64,000 nt of DNA from Moorella sp. Hama-1 (lineage in GTDB: Bacteria > Bacillota > DSM-521 > Neomoorellales > Neomoorellaceae). Positions within the stretch are counted from its first letter, which is position 1, and every line of letters begins with the position of its first letter. The position numbers and the translations under genes are program-made. This document shows positions 8,294-16,086 of the stretch, piece after piece. The notes under the pieces were generated by a model. It ran no database searches, was not told the origin of the DNA, and saw nothing but the letters and a program-made list of their open reading frames with translations. The stretch is from the NCBI RefSeq assembly GCF_023734095.1, contig NZ_AP024620.1, positions 2,972,501 through 3,036,500 on the forward strand. Reading direction: 5' to 3'.

Positions 8294-9643
8294 TTATACT
8301 CCCTCTATTCGTGACATTGAACTATATACCACGGTCGATTCTGGATTGACTATTAAAATTGTCAGAGCTCCAATAAGAAGCAGACAATTACTTACCATAA
8401 ACGGCAGTATCCAAGAATTGGTGGCATCCACAATCGCCCCGAAAATTACCGGGGAAACCATCCCAGCTACCCCAAAACCTGTATTCATAATACCAGAAAC
8501 TGTCCCAGAAAATTCGGTACCGCCTAGATCCATTGATGTTGCCCAAAGATTTGCATTAGCACATTCAAGAAAGAAAAAGGCAATGGTTAAATAAATAACA
8601 GCAGCGATACCATTGGGTGTAAATGCGCCAAATAAAGTAAAAACGAGTGACATAAGCATGGCTCCACAAACAGTCAGCCGTCGGGCGATCTTCAAACTAC
8701 CAGTTTTTTTCCATAGGTAATCAGAAAGCACTCCGCCGACAATATCTCCTAACATGCCACCTAATAAAGGAAGCATGGCATAAAAACCCATTTTAACGAT
8801 GGCAAAATGACGTCCATTAACCAAATATGTTGGAAGCCAGGTGAGATAAACCCATAGGCTGTAGCCATAACAGAAATCTGAAAAAACCAATGCCCAAATA
8901 TCCTTACTACGTACAATCTTGTGCCATGGTATGGTATTTTTTTGTACTGTCAGACTTTTAGGCGCCATCCCCGCAGGCCAGAAAATCTCTTGTAGTTCTT
9001 CTGGGTTGACCCCTGGATGTTGAGCAGGATTATCGCGATAATACCACAAGAAAATTATTGACCACAAGATACCAACAGCACCTAACATATAGAAAGGCAT
9101 TTGCCAACCTTTCCAAACCATAATTGCAACTACAATCGGAGGAGCAATGGCTCCACCAAAACGAGAGGCAGCATGGGTTATCCCCTGTAAAAAGCCTCTA
9201 GCTTCAGGAGGAAACCACGATGCCATTGCTCTGGTCGCCACTGGGAATCCACCAGCTTCCCCAAAACCGAAGAGAAGTCTGAAAACAAATAGAGAACTAA
9301 AACTCCAAGCGATTCCAGTAAGCATAGTAAAAATAGACCACCAACTCATCAATATACTCAAAACTTTTCGTGGCCCAAACCGGTCGCCCAAGGCACCACC
9401 TATAATTTGTAAAAGAGCATATGGCCAAGCGAAAGCTGAAAAAATCAAACCCATATCTGTTTTATTAAAATGGAATACCTTCATCATTGTAGGGGCTGTA
9501 ACTGATATATTTACCCGATCAAGATAAGAAATCAAATAAAGCAGACATAAAAGAAAGAGAACTATATATCGTTTTTTACTAGCGCCAGGAACTCGCATTC
9601 CTCTTATCGCTCCATGATTTGTTATGTCACTCATTTTTACCAC
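8294..9643 (-). CDS. MFS transporter, anion:cation symporter (ACS) family
   Basis: 449 residues with 12 predicted membrane helices. The segment YLDRVNISVTAP after the first helix and the DRFGPRK loop between helices 2 and 3 are the signature of the ACS family, which takes up organic anions such as glucarate, phthalate or hexuronates with protons. It starts at an ATG behind TAGGAG. It lies downstream of the LysR and LUD genes on the same strand but after a 390-base gap, so it may have its own promoter. Codon use looks more AT-rich than the genes around it, which hints at acquisition. The substrate is unknown. Confidence 0.82.
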   Translation of the reverse strand: MVKMSDITNHGAIRGMRVPGASKKRYIVLFLLCLLYLISYLDRVNISVTAPTMMKVFHFNKTDMGLIFSAFAWPYALLQIIGGALGDRFGPRKVLSILMSWWSIFTMLTGIAWSFSSLFVFRLLFGFGEAGGFPVATRAMASWFPPEARGFLQGITHAASRFGGAIAPPIVVAIMVWKGWQMPFYMLGAVGILWSIIFLWYYRDNPAQHPGVNPEELQEIFWPAGMAPKSLTVQKNTIPWHKIVRSKDIWALVFSDFCYGYSLWVYLTWLPTYLVNGRHFAIVKMGFYAMLPLLGGMLGDIVGGVLSDYLWKKTGSLKIARRLTVCGAMLMSLVFTLFGAFTPNGIAAVIYLTIAFFFLECANANLWATSMDLGGTEFSGTVSGIMNTGFGVAGMVSPVIFGAIVDATNSWILPFMVSNCLLLIGALTILIVNPESTVVYSSMSRIEGV

Positions 9644-10033
9644 TCCTATTTAAAATTGCTAATCAAAGAAATCTAACGAAATGAGAGCCTTCTCTCACTC
9701 ACCATGTTATATCTTGCCTATCAAACTAAGCGTTATTTCATGTCTCTTATGGACCCGAAATAATGGAGAAGGTAACCCCGATAAATGTCTGCATTAAACC
9801 CTGCTATAAATTTACCCTGCGTTACTCATAGCTACTATTTCTCATTTAAATAAAAACTTGGCCACCTCCTTCTGCGCTATGTTCATGAGGTAACATTCAT
9901 TAACAAATAAAACTCCTCACCTCCGATTTTTATTTTATCGTAATAATAATTTACCAGACAAATCAATATTAATTATAGCCCTATAAAAACCATTTATAAT
10001 GCCGCTAATGTATATCAAAATTGCAGTCTTTTT
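9644..10033. other. AT-rich intergenic region, no gene supported
   Basis: Leader of the MFS gene. On the minus strand two strong ribosome-like sites (AAGGAGGTGG near 9870 and GGAGGTGAGG near 9920) precede only frames of fewer than ten codons (MNVTS then stop is one). They may be relics of a lost small gene or leader peptides. I found no terminator or riboswitch that I would defend. Confidence 0.35.
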
Positions 10034-10696
10034 CTAATAACCTAGTTCCTCCCCAATAAGTACGACATAAAAATCCTGGTTGCCATCCGGGCACATTTCA
10101 ATAATTGTCGTAACCCGGCACGATTTATCAGGTAAGTTACATTCAATGCAATGCCCGGCCACGGCACAGGCTTTACCCCACTGGCGGCGGTGGGAGTTGA
10201 GGGGTGTAGCCACATCCTTAATGCGCCTGAGGCCGGCCTCAACATTGGGTACTACTTTATTGATACCGGCGACCATTATCGTACGCCGGGGGCCAAAAAT
10301 CATGGCCGCCACTCTATTGCCCGTAAAATCAGTGTTCAATAACCGACCATCCAAAGTAATAGCATTACAGCCGGTCAAAAAAACGTCGGCTGTAAGCTGG
10401 TTCCGGCGCACGGCCATATTCTCTTCCTTCGTAAGCCCTGGTGCCCAATGATCATATACTATATGGCCACGTTTTTTTAACTCTTCTACTAATCCCAGTT
10501 CACGAATGGTTACCGATCCACTGATGCCCACGCTGCTTCCTGCAGGTGTCAATTTAAGTACTTCCTCCCTGGCCTCCTGGGTAGTCATAACATAGCTGGC
10601 CTGGAAACCCCTTTTTTGCAAGGCTTCCCTTACCTTCTGACCAATTTGCCCGTTTCGCCAATCCCTGCTTTGATTAAAGCTATCTGACAGGCTCAT
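10034..10696 (-). CDS. LUD-domain (DUF162, LutC/YkgG-like) protein
   Basis: 220 residues. The LUD domain fills most of the protein, with the typical segments GISGSVTIRELGL and VFLTGCNAITLDG. The C-terminal part has a cysteine group, CAVAGHCIECN then CR and CP, that may hold a metal or Fe-S centre. LutC-type proteins belong to the LutABC lactate-oxidation complex, but LutA and LutB are absent here and this is the stand-alone form common in anaerobes. It follows the LysR gene in the same direction, so it could be part of a regulated unit with the MFS carrier. The function is not established. Confidence 0.75.
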   Translation of the reverse strand: MSLSDSFNQSRDWRNGQIGQKVREALQKRGFQASYVMTTQEAREEVLKLTPAGSSVGISGSVTIRELGLVEELKKRGHIVYDHWAPGLTKEENMAVRRNQLTADVFLTGCNAITLDGRLLNTDFTGNRVAAMIFGPRRTIMVAGINKVVPNVEAGLRRIKDVATPLNSHRRQWGKACAVAGHCIECNLPDKSCRVTTIIEMCPDGNQDFYVVLIGEELGY

Positions 10697-10764
10697 AATT
10701 CTTACCCTCCCATAAAATATTCACAAAAATACTCATAGATAGGCTGCCGCCAATCCTTGCCATT

Positions 10765-11682
10765 TTAATCCTGCTCATTAATCATCTTCCAAAAACGCTT
10801 TTTGTTGCTCCGGCAAAATTGCAAAAACTGCTCCGCCAATGGATGTCGCAGGTCTCTGGAGTAAATAAGATTGATATTGCGCTTAAGACACAAGCCTTGT
10901 ACACTAACCTTGGCCAGGGTCTTCAAACGTACTTCTCTAGCTACCACCCATTCGGAAAGGACAGCTACGCCGAAATTAAGTTCCACCCACTTTTTAATGG
11001 CCTCATGGCTATTTAATTCTAGGAAGACACTTAGCTTTTCTGGATCAAAACCTGCTTCCTTTAAAGCGTTTTCCCAAAGCTGCCGGGAGCTGGAACCCAC
11101 TTCTCGCAAAATAAACCTTTCTTCATAAACCTCGGCCGGGGTAATACTACCCCGTTCAGCCCAGGGATGATCACTATTAACGATGATGACCAGGTTATCC
11201 GTTAACCAGTGGTCACAAACGAGATTCCTATTCTGGCAGTCGCCGGCAACAATTGCCATATCGCTTTCATCCTCTAAAATAGATCGATAGACTTCATCTC
11301 TATTACCCAGGAAGATAGCAATTTCGGCTTGCGGAAATTCATTTTTAAAAAAGCCTACCACCTGTGGTAGAATATATTCAGCAATGGTATAGGTCGCGCC
11401 GATGCGTAAATGACCGCGTAAAATCCCTCCCAGTGTTTCAAGCTCGGCCTGGGCCCGGTTGTAAAGAGCAATAATTTGCTGGGCATAAAGGTAAAGTTTT
11501 CTGCCCGCCGGTGTGGGTACCACGGATTTATTATCACGTTGCAATAATTTAATGCCATAATACTTTTCAAGATTACGGATCTGGGTGGTAACGGCCGGCT
11601 GGGTTAAATGCAATTCCTGGGCAGCGTGAGAAAAACTCTTCTTTTCCACCACAGTAATAAAGGTTAAAAGCTGGCCGTCCAG
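10765..11682 (-). CDS. LysR-family transcriptional regulator (probable CTG start)
   Basis: The helix-turn-helix is clear (FSHAAQELHLTQPAVTTQIR) and is followed by a periplasmic-binding-type effector domain (about 95-295). The nearest GTG start (11652) would remove the first helix of the domain. Reading upstream in frame gives LDGQLLTFITVVEKKSF, which matches the canonical LysR N-terminus, and the only start-like codon with correct spacing from the perfect AAAGGAGGTG is CTG at 11680-11682. The product is then 305 residues. It is divergent from the TSUP exporter, the usual arrangement in which LysR controls the divergent gene. Effector unknown. Confidence 0.82.
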   Translation of the reverse strand: MDGQLLTFITVVEKKSFSHAAQELHLTQPAVTTQIRNLEKYYGIKLLQRDNKSVVPTPAGRKLYLYAQQIIALYNRAQAELETLGGILRGHLRIGATYTIAEYILPQVVGFFKNEFPQAEIAIFLGNRDEVYRSILEDESDMAIVAGDCQNRNLVCDHWLTDNLVIIVNSDHPWAERGSITPAEVYEERFILREVGSSSRQLWENALKEAGFDPEKLSVFLELNSHEAIKKWVELNFGVAVLSEWVVAREVRLKTLAKVSVQGLCLKRNINLIYSRDLRHPLAEQFLQFCRSNKKRFWKMINEQD

Positions 11683-11760
11683 GGCCCCTCACCTCCTTTG
11701 TCATCGTTCACTTAAACTATTCGCTGTTTCACATTAATTACCTTCTTTGGCTGAAAGGGG

Positions 11761-12501
11761 ATGAAAGACTTTATGCTTTTGACATGGTTGACTGCCTCCC
11801 TGGCAATCGCCCTGGCAGCCACTTTACAGGGAATAACGGGTTTCGGTTTTGCCCTCATCGCGGTCCCCCTGTTGATGCTCGTTTTTGATGCCCATACGGC
11901 AGTTGTTTTAAATCTGCTTATTTCCTTCTGTACCCAGTTAGCTTTAAGCCTCCGGGTGCGGGAGGGGGTTGTTCGCCCTTTACTTATCCATCTCTTCGGA
12001 GGTAGCCTTATTGGTATACCGGTGGGTTTGTATGTTTTTCTCCATTTCAATATGCAAAACCTGAAGATATTCATCAGCGCCATTACTATTTTCTTTGCCT
12101 TAGCTTTGCTTAAAAACATAAGGATCGAAAAACTGGCTGGCCGGTGGGTGGAAAACCTGGTCGGGAGCCTCTCCGGTTTTTTAAGTACCAGCGTGGGGAT
12201 TCCCGGGCCACCAGTGGTCCTGTTTTTAAACCATCAAGATCTATGTAAAGAGAACTTCCGGGCAACAGCATCGGCCTATTTCACCTTTCTCTATAGTGTC
12301 AGCCTTATTTTCCTGGGTTTTTCCGGCAGTGTTAGCCAGAGTATTGCCGCCAAGGCCTTCACCCTTTTACCATTTGCCTTTTTAGGCAGCTACCTGGGGG
12401 TTTACCTCTTCCCCCGGGTTTCCCAGAGGCACTTCCAGTACGGCGTACCCCTGCTGGTTGTAGCCACCGGAATTTACTCCTTGCTGACAACTATACTCTA
12501 A
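11761..12501 (+). CDS. TSUP (TauE/SafE) family anion exporter
   Basis: 246 residues, about eight membrane helices in two repeats, beginning with the typical GITGFGFALIAVPLLML segment and repeating a shorter SVGIPGPPVVLFL in the second half. The family exports sulfite, sulfoacetate or related small anions. The ATG is preceded by GAAAGGGG. An ATG at 11773 is an alternative start. It is divergent from the LysR gene across 78 bases, so it is the likely LysR target. The substrate cannot be read from sequence. Confidence 0.8.
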   Translation: MKDFMLLTWLTASLAIALAATLQGITGFGFALIAVPLLMLVFDAHTAVVLNLLISFCTQLALSLRVREGVVRPLLIHLFGGSLIGIPVGLYVFLHFNMQNLKIFISAITIFFALALLKNIRIEKLAGRWVENLVGSLSGFLSTSVGIPGPPVVLFLNHQDLCKENFRATASAYFTFLYSVSLIFLGFSGSVSQSIAAKAFTLLPFAFLGSYLGVYLFPRVSQRHFQYGVPLLVVATGIYSLLTTIL

Positions 12502-12570
12502 ACGGCCCCGGTTCAAATAACAATCCTAGTAAAAGTTCCAGGCCCGGCAATAATTTATGGCCAGCCCAAC

Positions 12571-14037
12571 TTACCCCCCGATTACCTCATACACCAGGGG
12601 TTGCGGGGCGGGCGGTGCGGCGGCCAGGGTATAGGCCGCCAGGAACCTCTGCCGCGCCGCCGCCAGGTTGGTCCGGTCGTTGACGTGGAAGACGGCCAGG
12701 GGTTCACCGGCGCGGACGTAATCGCCACGGCGTTTCTTCAGTTCAATACCCACCGCCAGGTCGATGGGGCTTTCTTTAGTCATCCGCCCGGCCCCCAGGA
12801 GCATGGCCGCTTCGCCCACCAGGTGCGCCTGGACGGCGCTAATGTAGCCGCTCCCCGCAGCGGCTATCATCACTTGTTCCCTGGATGCAGGCAGGAGTTC
12901 CGGCCGGTCGACTACCGCCGGGTCGCCGCCCTGGGCGGCGATGAACTGCCGGAATTTGGCCAGGGCGGCGCCGCTGGCCAGGAGGTCCTCCAGGCGCCGG
13001 CGCGCCTCTTCTACATTGCTGGTGGCTTCAGGGAGCGATCCCTCCCGGCCCTGGTACACCTCCCCGGCGCGGCCGGCTGCTCCAGGCGGAAATCCTTCAA
13101 GGCGCTGGTCCGCCTTTCTGGTACCAGGGGTAGTTCCAGCCGATATTCCTTCCCATTGCCGGCACACGTCCCCGCTATCGCCTACTCCGGCCAGCAGGAG
13201 CATCTGGCTGCCCAGGGTCAGGCAGACCTCCCGCAGCTCCCGCGGCCCGCCTCCGGACAAAACGGCGATGGCCTCCCGGACCTCCAGGGCATTGCCTACC
13301 ATCATCCCCAGGGGTTCGTCCATGTTGGTGATAACGGCCACTACCCGCCGCCCGACGTCCCGGCCCAATTCCACCATAGTCCGGGCGAGTTCCCGGGCGG
13401 AATCCAGGTCGGGCATAAAGGCGCCGCTGCCCACCTTGACGTCCAGGACGATGGCGTCGGCGCCGGCGGCGATCTTCTTGCTCATGACACTGCTGGCAAT
13501 GAGGGGGATACTCTCTACCGTCGCCGTGACGTCCCGCAGGGCGTAAAGTTTGCCGTCGGCCGGGGCGAGTTGCCCCGTCGGGGCGGTGACGGCCAGGCCG
13601 ATGGCCTTTACCTGACGGACCATTTCTTCCCGTTCCAGCTGCACCCGGAAGCCGGGGATGGACTCCAGCTTGTCAATGGTACCGCCGGTATGCCCCAGGC
13701 CACGGCCGGACATCTTGACCACCGACACCCCGGCGGCGGCCACCAGGGGCGCCAGCACCAGGGTGGTGGTGTCGGCCACGCCACCGGTGCTGTGCTTGTC
13801 GACCTTGACGCCGGGGATGGCACTCCAGTCGACCTGCTCCCCGGAGGCCACCATGGCCCGGGTGAGTGCCGCCGTTTCCTCCCGGCTCAGGCCGCGGAAA
13901 TAGACGGCCATGAGGAAAGCAGCCATCTGGTAGTCGGGAATTGCCCCGGCCGTATAATCGCCAATCATGGCCTCGATTTCCGCCGGCTCCAGGGCTTGCC
14001 CCTCGCGCTTGCGGCGGATTAAGTCGAGCATTTGCAT
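12571..14037 (-). CDS. pdp: Pyrimidine-nucleoside (thymidine) phosphorylase with a linker insertion
   Basis: The signature SGRGLGHTGGTIDKLE (about 110-125) and the phosphate site KHSTGGVADTT are intact. The enzyme splits uridine or thymidine with phosphate to base and (deoxy)ribose-1-phosphate. At 488 residues it is about 50 longer than usual (433-440). The extra length is a Gly/Arg/Glu-rich segment of about 55 residues near residues 280-335, between LLLAGV and EEARRRLEDLLASGAAL, where homologues have a short turn. The segment keeps the frame and has the same GC-rich base use. A monocistronic gene, it starts after GAGGTTAC. Whether uridine or thymidine is preferred is open. Confidence 0.88.
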   Translation of the reverse strand: MQMLDLIRRKREGQALEPAEIEAMIGDYTAGAIPDYQMAAFLMAVYFRGLSREETAALTRAMVASGEQVDWSAIPGVKVDKHSTGGVADTTTLVLAPLVAAAGVSVVKMSGRGLGHTGGTIDKLESIPGFRVQLEREEMVRQVKAIGLAVTAPTGQLAPADGKLYALRDVTATVESIPLIASSVMSKKIAAGADAIVLDVKVGSGAFMPDLDSARELARTMVELGRDVGRRVVAVITNMDEPLGMMVGNALEVREAIAVLSGGGPRELREVCLTLGSQMLLLAGVGDSGDVCRQWEGISAGTTPGTRKADQRLEGFPPGAAGRAGEVYQGREGSLPEATSNVEEARRRLEDLLASGAALAKFRQFIAAQGGDPAVVDRPELLPASREQVMIAAAGSGYISAVQAHLVGEAAMLLGAGRMTKESPIDLAVGIELKKRRGDYVRAGEPLAVFHVNDRTNLAAARQRFLAAYTLAAAPPAPQPLVYEVIGG

Positions 14038-14164
14038 TTATGTAACCTCCTCGTCATATTTTAGCTGCCCCCTACTTATTAATCATCTGTCACTGTTCCC
14101 AGTAAATACTAATACAATAACATTTTAGATTCTCCTGTTAACCATAACTTAATACCCCGAACAC

Positions 14165-14193
14165 TTGCAGTAATGGTTACTATTAGTTATAAT
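14165..14193 (+). promoter_or_regulatory. Promoter of the chemoreceptor gene
   Basis: TTGCAG (14165-14170), a 17-base spacer and TATAAT (14188-14193), 42 bases before the ATG, which is itself preceded by GGAAGGGG. Confidence 0.75.
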
Positions 14194-14235
14194 ACCGGGA
14201 GAGATAGCTATTAGTTTAGGAAGGGGCATTAGATA

Positions 14236-15654
14236 ATGCGTCTATTTACAAAAAATATTGACCCATCAACTGCAATGGAAGAAATACCTGTCAGCCGGGC
14301 CGGGCTGGATGAACTGCGGGCAACCCTGGCTGCCGTCCAGGAGGGTGACCTCCGGGACGGCAGCCTGCATCCGGCGGTAACCGGGCCCCTGCAGGGGGTA
14401 TATGACGGTATCCGCGCCTGCCGGGAGCACCTGAACAATCTCTTTATCGAAGTAACTGTTTCCCTGAGCCGGGTCGTCAATTTCGCCGCCAACACCAACA
14501 TCTTCGCCGGCCAGATGGCCACGGCCGCCGCCGACCAGGCCGAACAGCTCCAGGAGGCCACGGCCGCCATGGAGGAAATGGCCGCCAACGCCGACGACCT
14601 GGCCACCCGGACGGCGGCCCTGGCCCGGGAGGCGGCGGAAGGCCGGGAGAACCTGGCCGCCAACATCCAGGTGGTCCATGCGGCCCTGGGTGAGTTCCGT
14701 TCCCTCAAGGCCACCATGGCCGGGCTGGCCGGGCAGGTCCAGGCCTGGCAGGAGCAAGCCGAAGCAGCCCGGGAGATTATCAAGAGCATTGCTGCCATCG
14801 CCGCCAGAACCCGCCTGCTGGCCCTGAACGCTAGCATCGAGGCTGCCCGGGCCGGGGCCGCCGGTAGAACTTTTACCGTCGTGGCTGATGAGGTCAAAAA
14901 GCTGGCCGAAGCCGCGACTGGAGCTGCTGACAACGTCCGCGATCGGATTAATGCTATGGCCGCCACCGCGGAGCAAACAACGGCTATGGTCCAAAACGCC
15001 GTCCAGGCGGCCGGCCGGGGCGCCGGCCTGGCCGGGGACGCCTCCGACCGCCTGCAGGAGGTCCTGGCTATTTTCGATGGCATCAACGCTAAGACCCAGC
15101 ACATCTCCGCCGGGGTGGAGGAGTCGGCTTCCCTGGTGGAGGAGCTGGCTACCAGCGTCAGCAACATCGCCGCCCTGGCCGACCGGGTGGGGGACGACGC
15201 CGGCCAGACCGTCGACCAGGTGGTGGCCGTAACCCGCCAGGCGGAAGACTTGCGCCAGCTCCTGGGCCGCCTGCGCCTGAACCTTGGTACCTGGGACCTC
15301 CTGGAGCTGGCCAAGACCGACCACCTGCTGTGGATGCAGCGGGTTTATAACTTCATGCAAGGGCGTGTAGAACTGACCCCGGAAGCAGTTACCTCCCATC
15401 ACGCCTGCCGCCTGGGCCGCTGGTACGACGCCGAGGCCAACCCGGCTGTAACCAATCATCCCGCCTTCCGCGAGCTGGATGCACCCCACCGCCAGGTCCA
15501 CGACCTGGCGCGGCAGATCGTCCAGGCCGCCCGGTCCGGCGACCGGGATACTGCCAGTCGGTTGCAGCAGCAACTGGGGTCCGCCTCCCACCAGGTTATC
15601 GACCTGCTGGGCCAGCTCCAGGAGCAGGTGGCATTAAAGAAAATAAGCGCTTAA
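14236..15654 (+). CDS. Soluble methyl-accepting chemotaxis protein with C-terminal CZB zinc domain
   Basis: 472 residues without signal peptide or membrane segment. A short N-terminal part is followed by a long methyl-accepting coiled coil (about 75-360) whose hairpin tip contains the conserved [18 protein letters not shown]. The C-terminal domain (about 370-460) is a chemoreceptor zinc-binding (CZB) domain: [11 protein letters not shown], then CRLGRWYD, then [12 protein letters not shown] supply the His-Cys-His-His set. CZB receptors sense cytosolic zinc or oxidants. No che genes are adjacent. It has its own promoter. The role in taxis or another signalling path is inferred. Confidence 0.85.
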   Translation: MRLFTKNIDPSTAMEEIPVSRAGLDELRATLAAVQEGDLRDGSLHPAVTGPLQGVYDGIRACREHLNNLFIEVTVSLSRVVNFAANTNIFAGQMATAAADQAEQLQEATAAMEEMAANADDLATRTAALAREAAEGRENLAANIQVVHAALGEFRSLKATMAGLAGQVQAWQEQAEAAREIIKSIAAIAARTRLLALNASIEAARAGAAGRTFTVVADEVKKLAEAATGAADNVRDRINAMAATAEQTTAMVQNAVQAAGRGAGLAGDASDRLQEVLAIFDGINAKTQHISAGVEESASLVEELATSVSNIAALADRVGDDAGQTVDQVVAVTRQAEDLRQLLGRLRLNLGTWDLLELAKTDHLLWMQRVYNFMQGRVELTPEAVTSHHACRLGRWYDAEANPAVTNHPAFRELDAPHRQVHDLARQIVQAARSGDRDTASRLQQQLGSASHQVIDLLGQLQEQVALKKISA

Positions 15655-15680
15655 AACAAAAGCCTGGTAAGTTCCAGGCT
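15654..15680 (-). terminator. Terminator of toxin mRNA, copy 1
   Basis: Minus-strand hairpin AGCCTGG-AACTTA-CCAGGCT (15680 down to 15661) followed by TTTGTTTT. It faces transcripts coming from the small toxin gene and would give a messenger of about 385 nt with a 3' UTR of about 225 nt. Confidence 0.7.
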
Positions 15681-15749
15681 AGAGCTAGCAGGTCCGTTTA
15701 GGAGTAGCCAGGTTTTCGAGTAAGAGCATACTGAGCATACTCAAAACTC

Positions 15750-15778
15750 TTGACAACAACCGGAAACTGGTGGATAAT
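15750..15778 (+). promoter_or_regulatory. Promoter of antisense RNA, copy 1
   Basis: TTGACA (15750-15755), exactly 17 bases, GATAAT (15773-15778). The second copy at 18849-18877 has the same hexamers and the same spacing although the spacer sequence differs. Confidence 0.85.
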
Positions 15779-15784
15779 AAAGGT

Positions 15785-15880
15785 AAGAAAGGGAACGCTA
15801 AGAACCGAGCCTGGTGAGGCCCCACCATACGGGGTTCATGTAAGGCCCTTGATGCTGCTCCTACAGCATCAAGGGTTTTT
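15785..15880 (+). ncRNA. Antisense small RNA (candidate type I antitoxin), copy 1
   Basis: An RNA of about 96 nt is predicted from a strong promoter to a perfect 12-bp terminator (stem 15846-15857 with 15864-15875, then TTTTT). It has no credible coding frame. A conserved 5' hairpin, GGCCCC with GGGGTT around a 7-base loop, lies at 15818-15836. The RNA runs convergent to the toxin gene and stops three bases before its stop codon, so it is antisense to the whole predicted 3' UTR, as in txpA/RatA and bsrG/SR4 of Bacillus. Its GGCCCCACC stretch can also pair with the toxin ribosome site. Expression and action are inferred. Confidence 0.75.
15846..15880 (+). terminator. Terminator of antisense RNA, copy 1
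   Basis: CCCTTGATGCTG, loop CTCCTA, CAGCATCAAGGG, then TTTTT. Stem bases differ from copy 2 with pairing kept. Confidence 0.9.
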
Positions 15881-15882
15881 CA

Positions 15883-15972
15883 CTACTTCCGCAGCATGGT
15901 GATAGCTATAACCAGGGTTAGGAGGGACAGGATAGTTCCGATGATTTGAAGCATCGCGGATACTGTAACCAT
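15883..15972 (-). CDS. Small hydrophobic peptide, candidate type I toxin, copy 1
   Basis: 29 residues, MVTVSAMLQIIG at the start and ITMLRK at the end, with one predicted membrane helix (about 7-26) and a basic tail. This is the layout of the TxpA/BsrG and holin-like type I toxins of Firmicutes. The ATG follows AAGGGAGG. Copy 2 encodes the same peptide with three substitutions (V2I, A6E, I14L) but many silent third-base changes, strong evidence that the peptide is translated and selected. It follows iorB on the same strand with its own promoter. Toxicity is inferred, not shown. Confidence 0.8.
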   Translation of the reverse strand: MVTVSAMLQIIGTILSLLTLVIAITMLRK

Positions 15973-15973
15973 C

Positions 15974-16015
15974 GGTCCCACCTCCCTTCAGGTTAATACC
16001 CCGGCAGGTGGGACC
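15974..16015 (-). promoter_or_regulatory. Leader hairpin that hides the toxin ribosome site, copy 1
   Basis: In the toxin messenger GGTCCCACCT (16015-16006) is the exact complement of AGGTGGGACC (15983-15974). The second arm overlaps the Shine-Dalgarno sequence and ends one base before the ATG. Such a stem keeps translation low until the leader is remodelled, a common feature of type I toxin messengers. Confidence 0.8.
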
Positions 16016-16045
16016 TTTCCCCGGTTTTAGACGTTCCCTGTATTT

Positions 16046-16074
16046 ATTTTACCTTATTCTACATAGTTTGCCAA
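16046..16074 (-). promoter_or_regulatory. Promoter of toxin gene, copy 1
   Basis: Minus strand TTGGCA (16074-16069), 17 bases, TAAAAT (16051-16046). Copy 2 has TTGGCA-N17-TAGAAT in the same place relative to its gene. The predicted start is near 16039. Confidence 0.75.
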
Positions 16075-16086
16075 TAAAAATTTCTA

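Noticed and set aside
12601-14022. 473-codon open frame on the plus strand opposite the pyrimidine-nucleoside phosphorylase
   Set aside because: Gly/Arg/Pro/His-rich translation without domains, exactly antisense to a gene with intact catalytic motifs; a GC-rich shadow.
14266-15591. 441-codon minus-strand frame opposite the chemoreceptor
   Set aside because: Low-complexity Gly/Gln/Leu translation, no ribosome site; shadow of the MCP.
15661-15680. Terminator for the chemoreceptor gene on the plus strand
   Set aside because: On the plus strand the hairpin is not followed by Ts; the T-run is on the minus side, so it is assigned to the toxin messenger.
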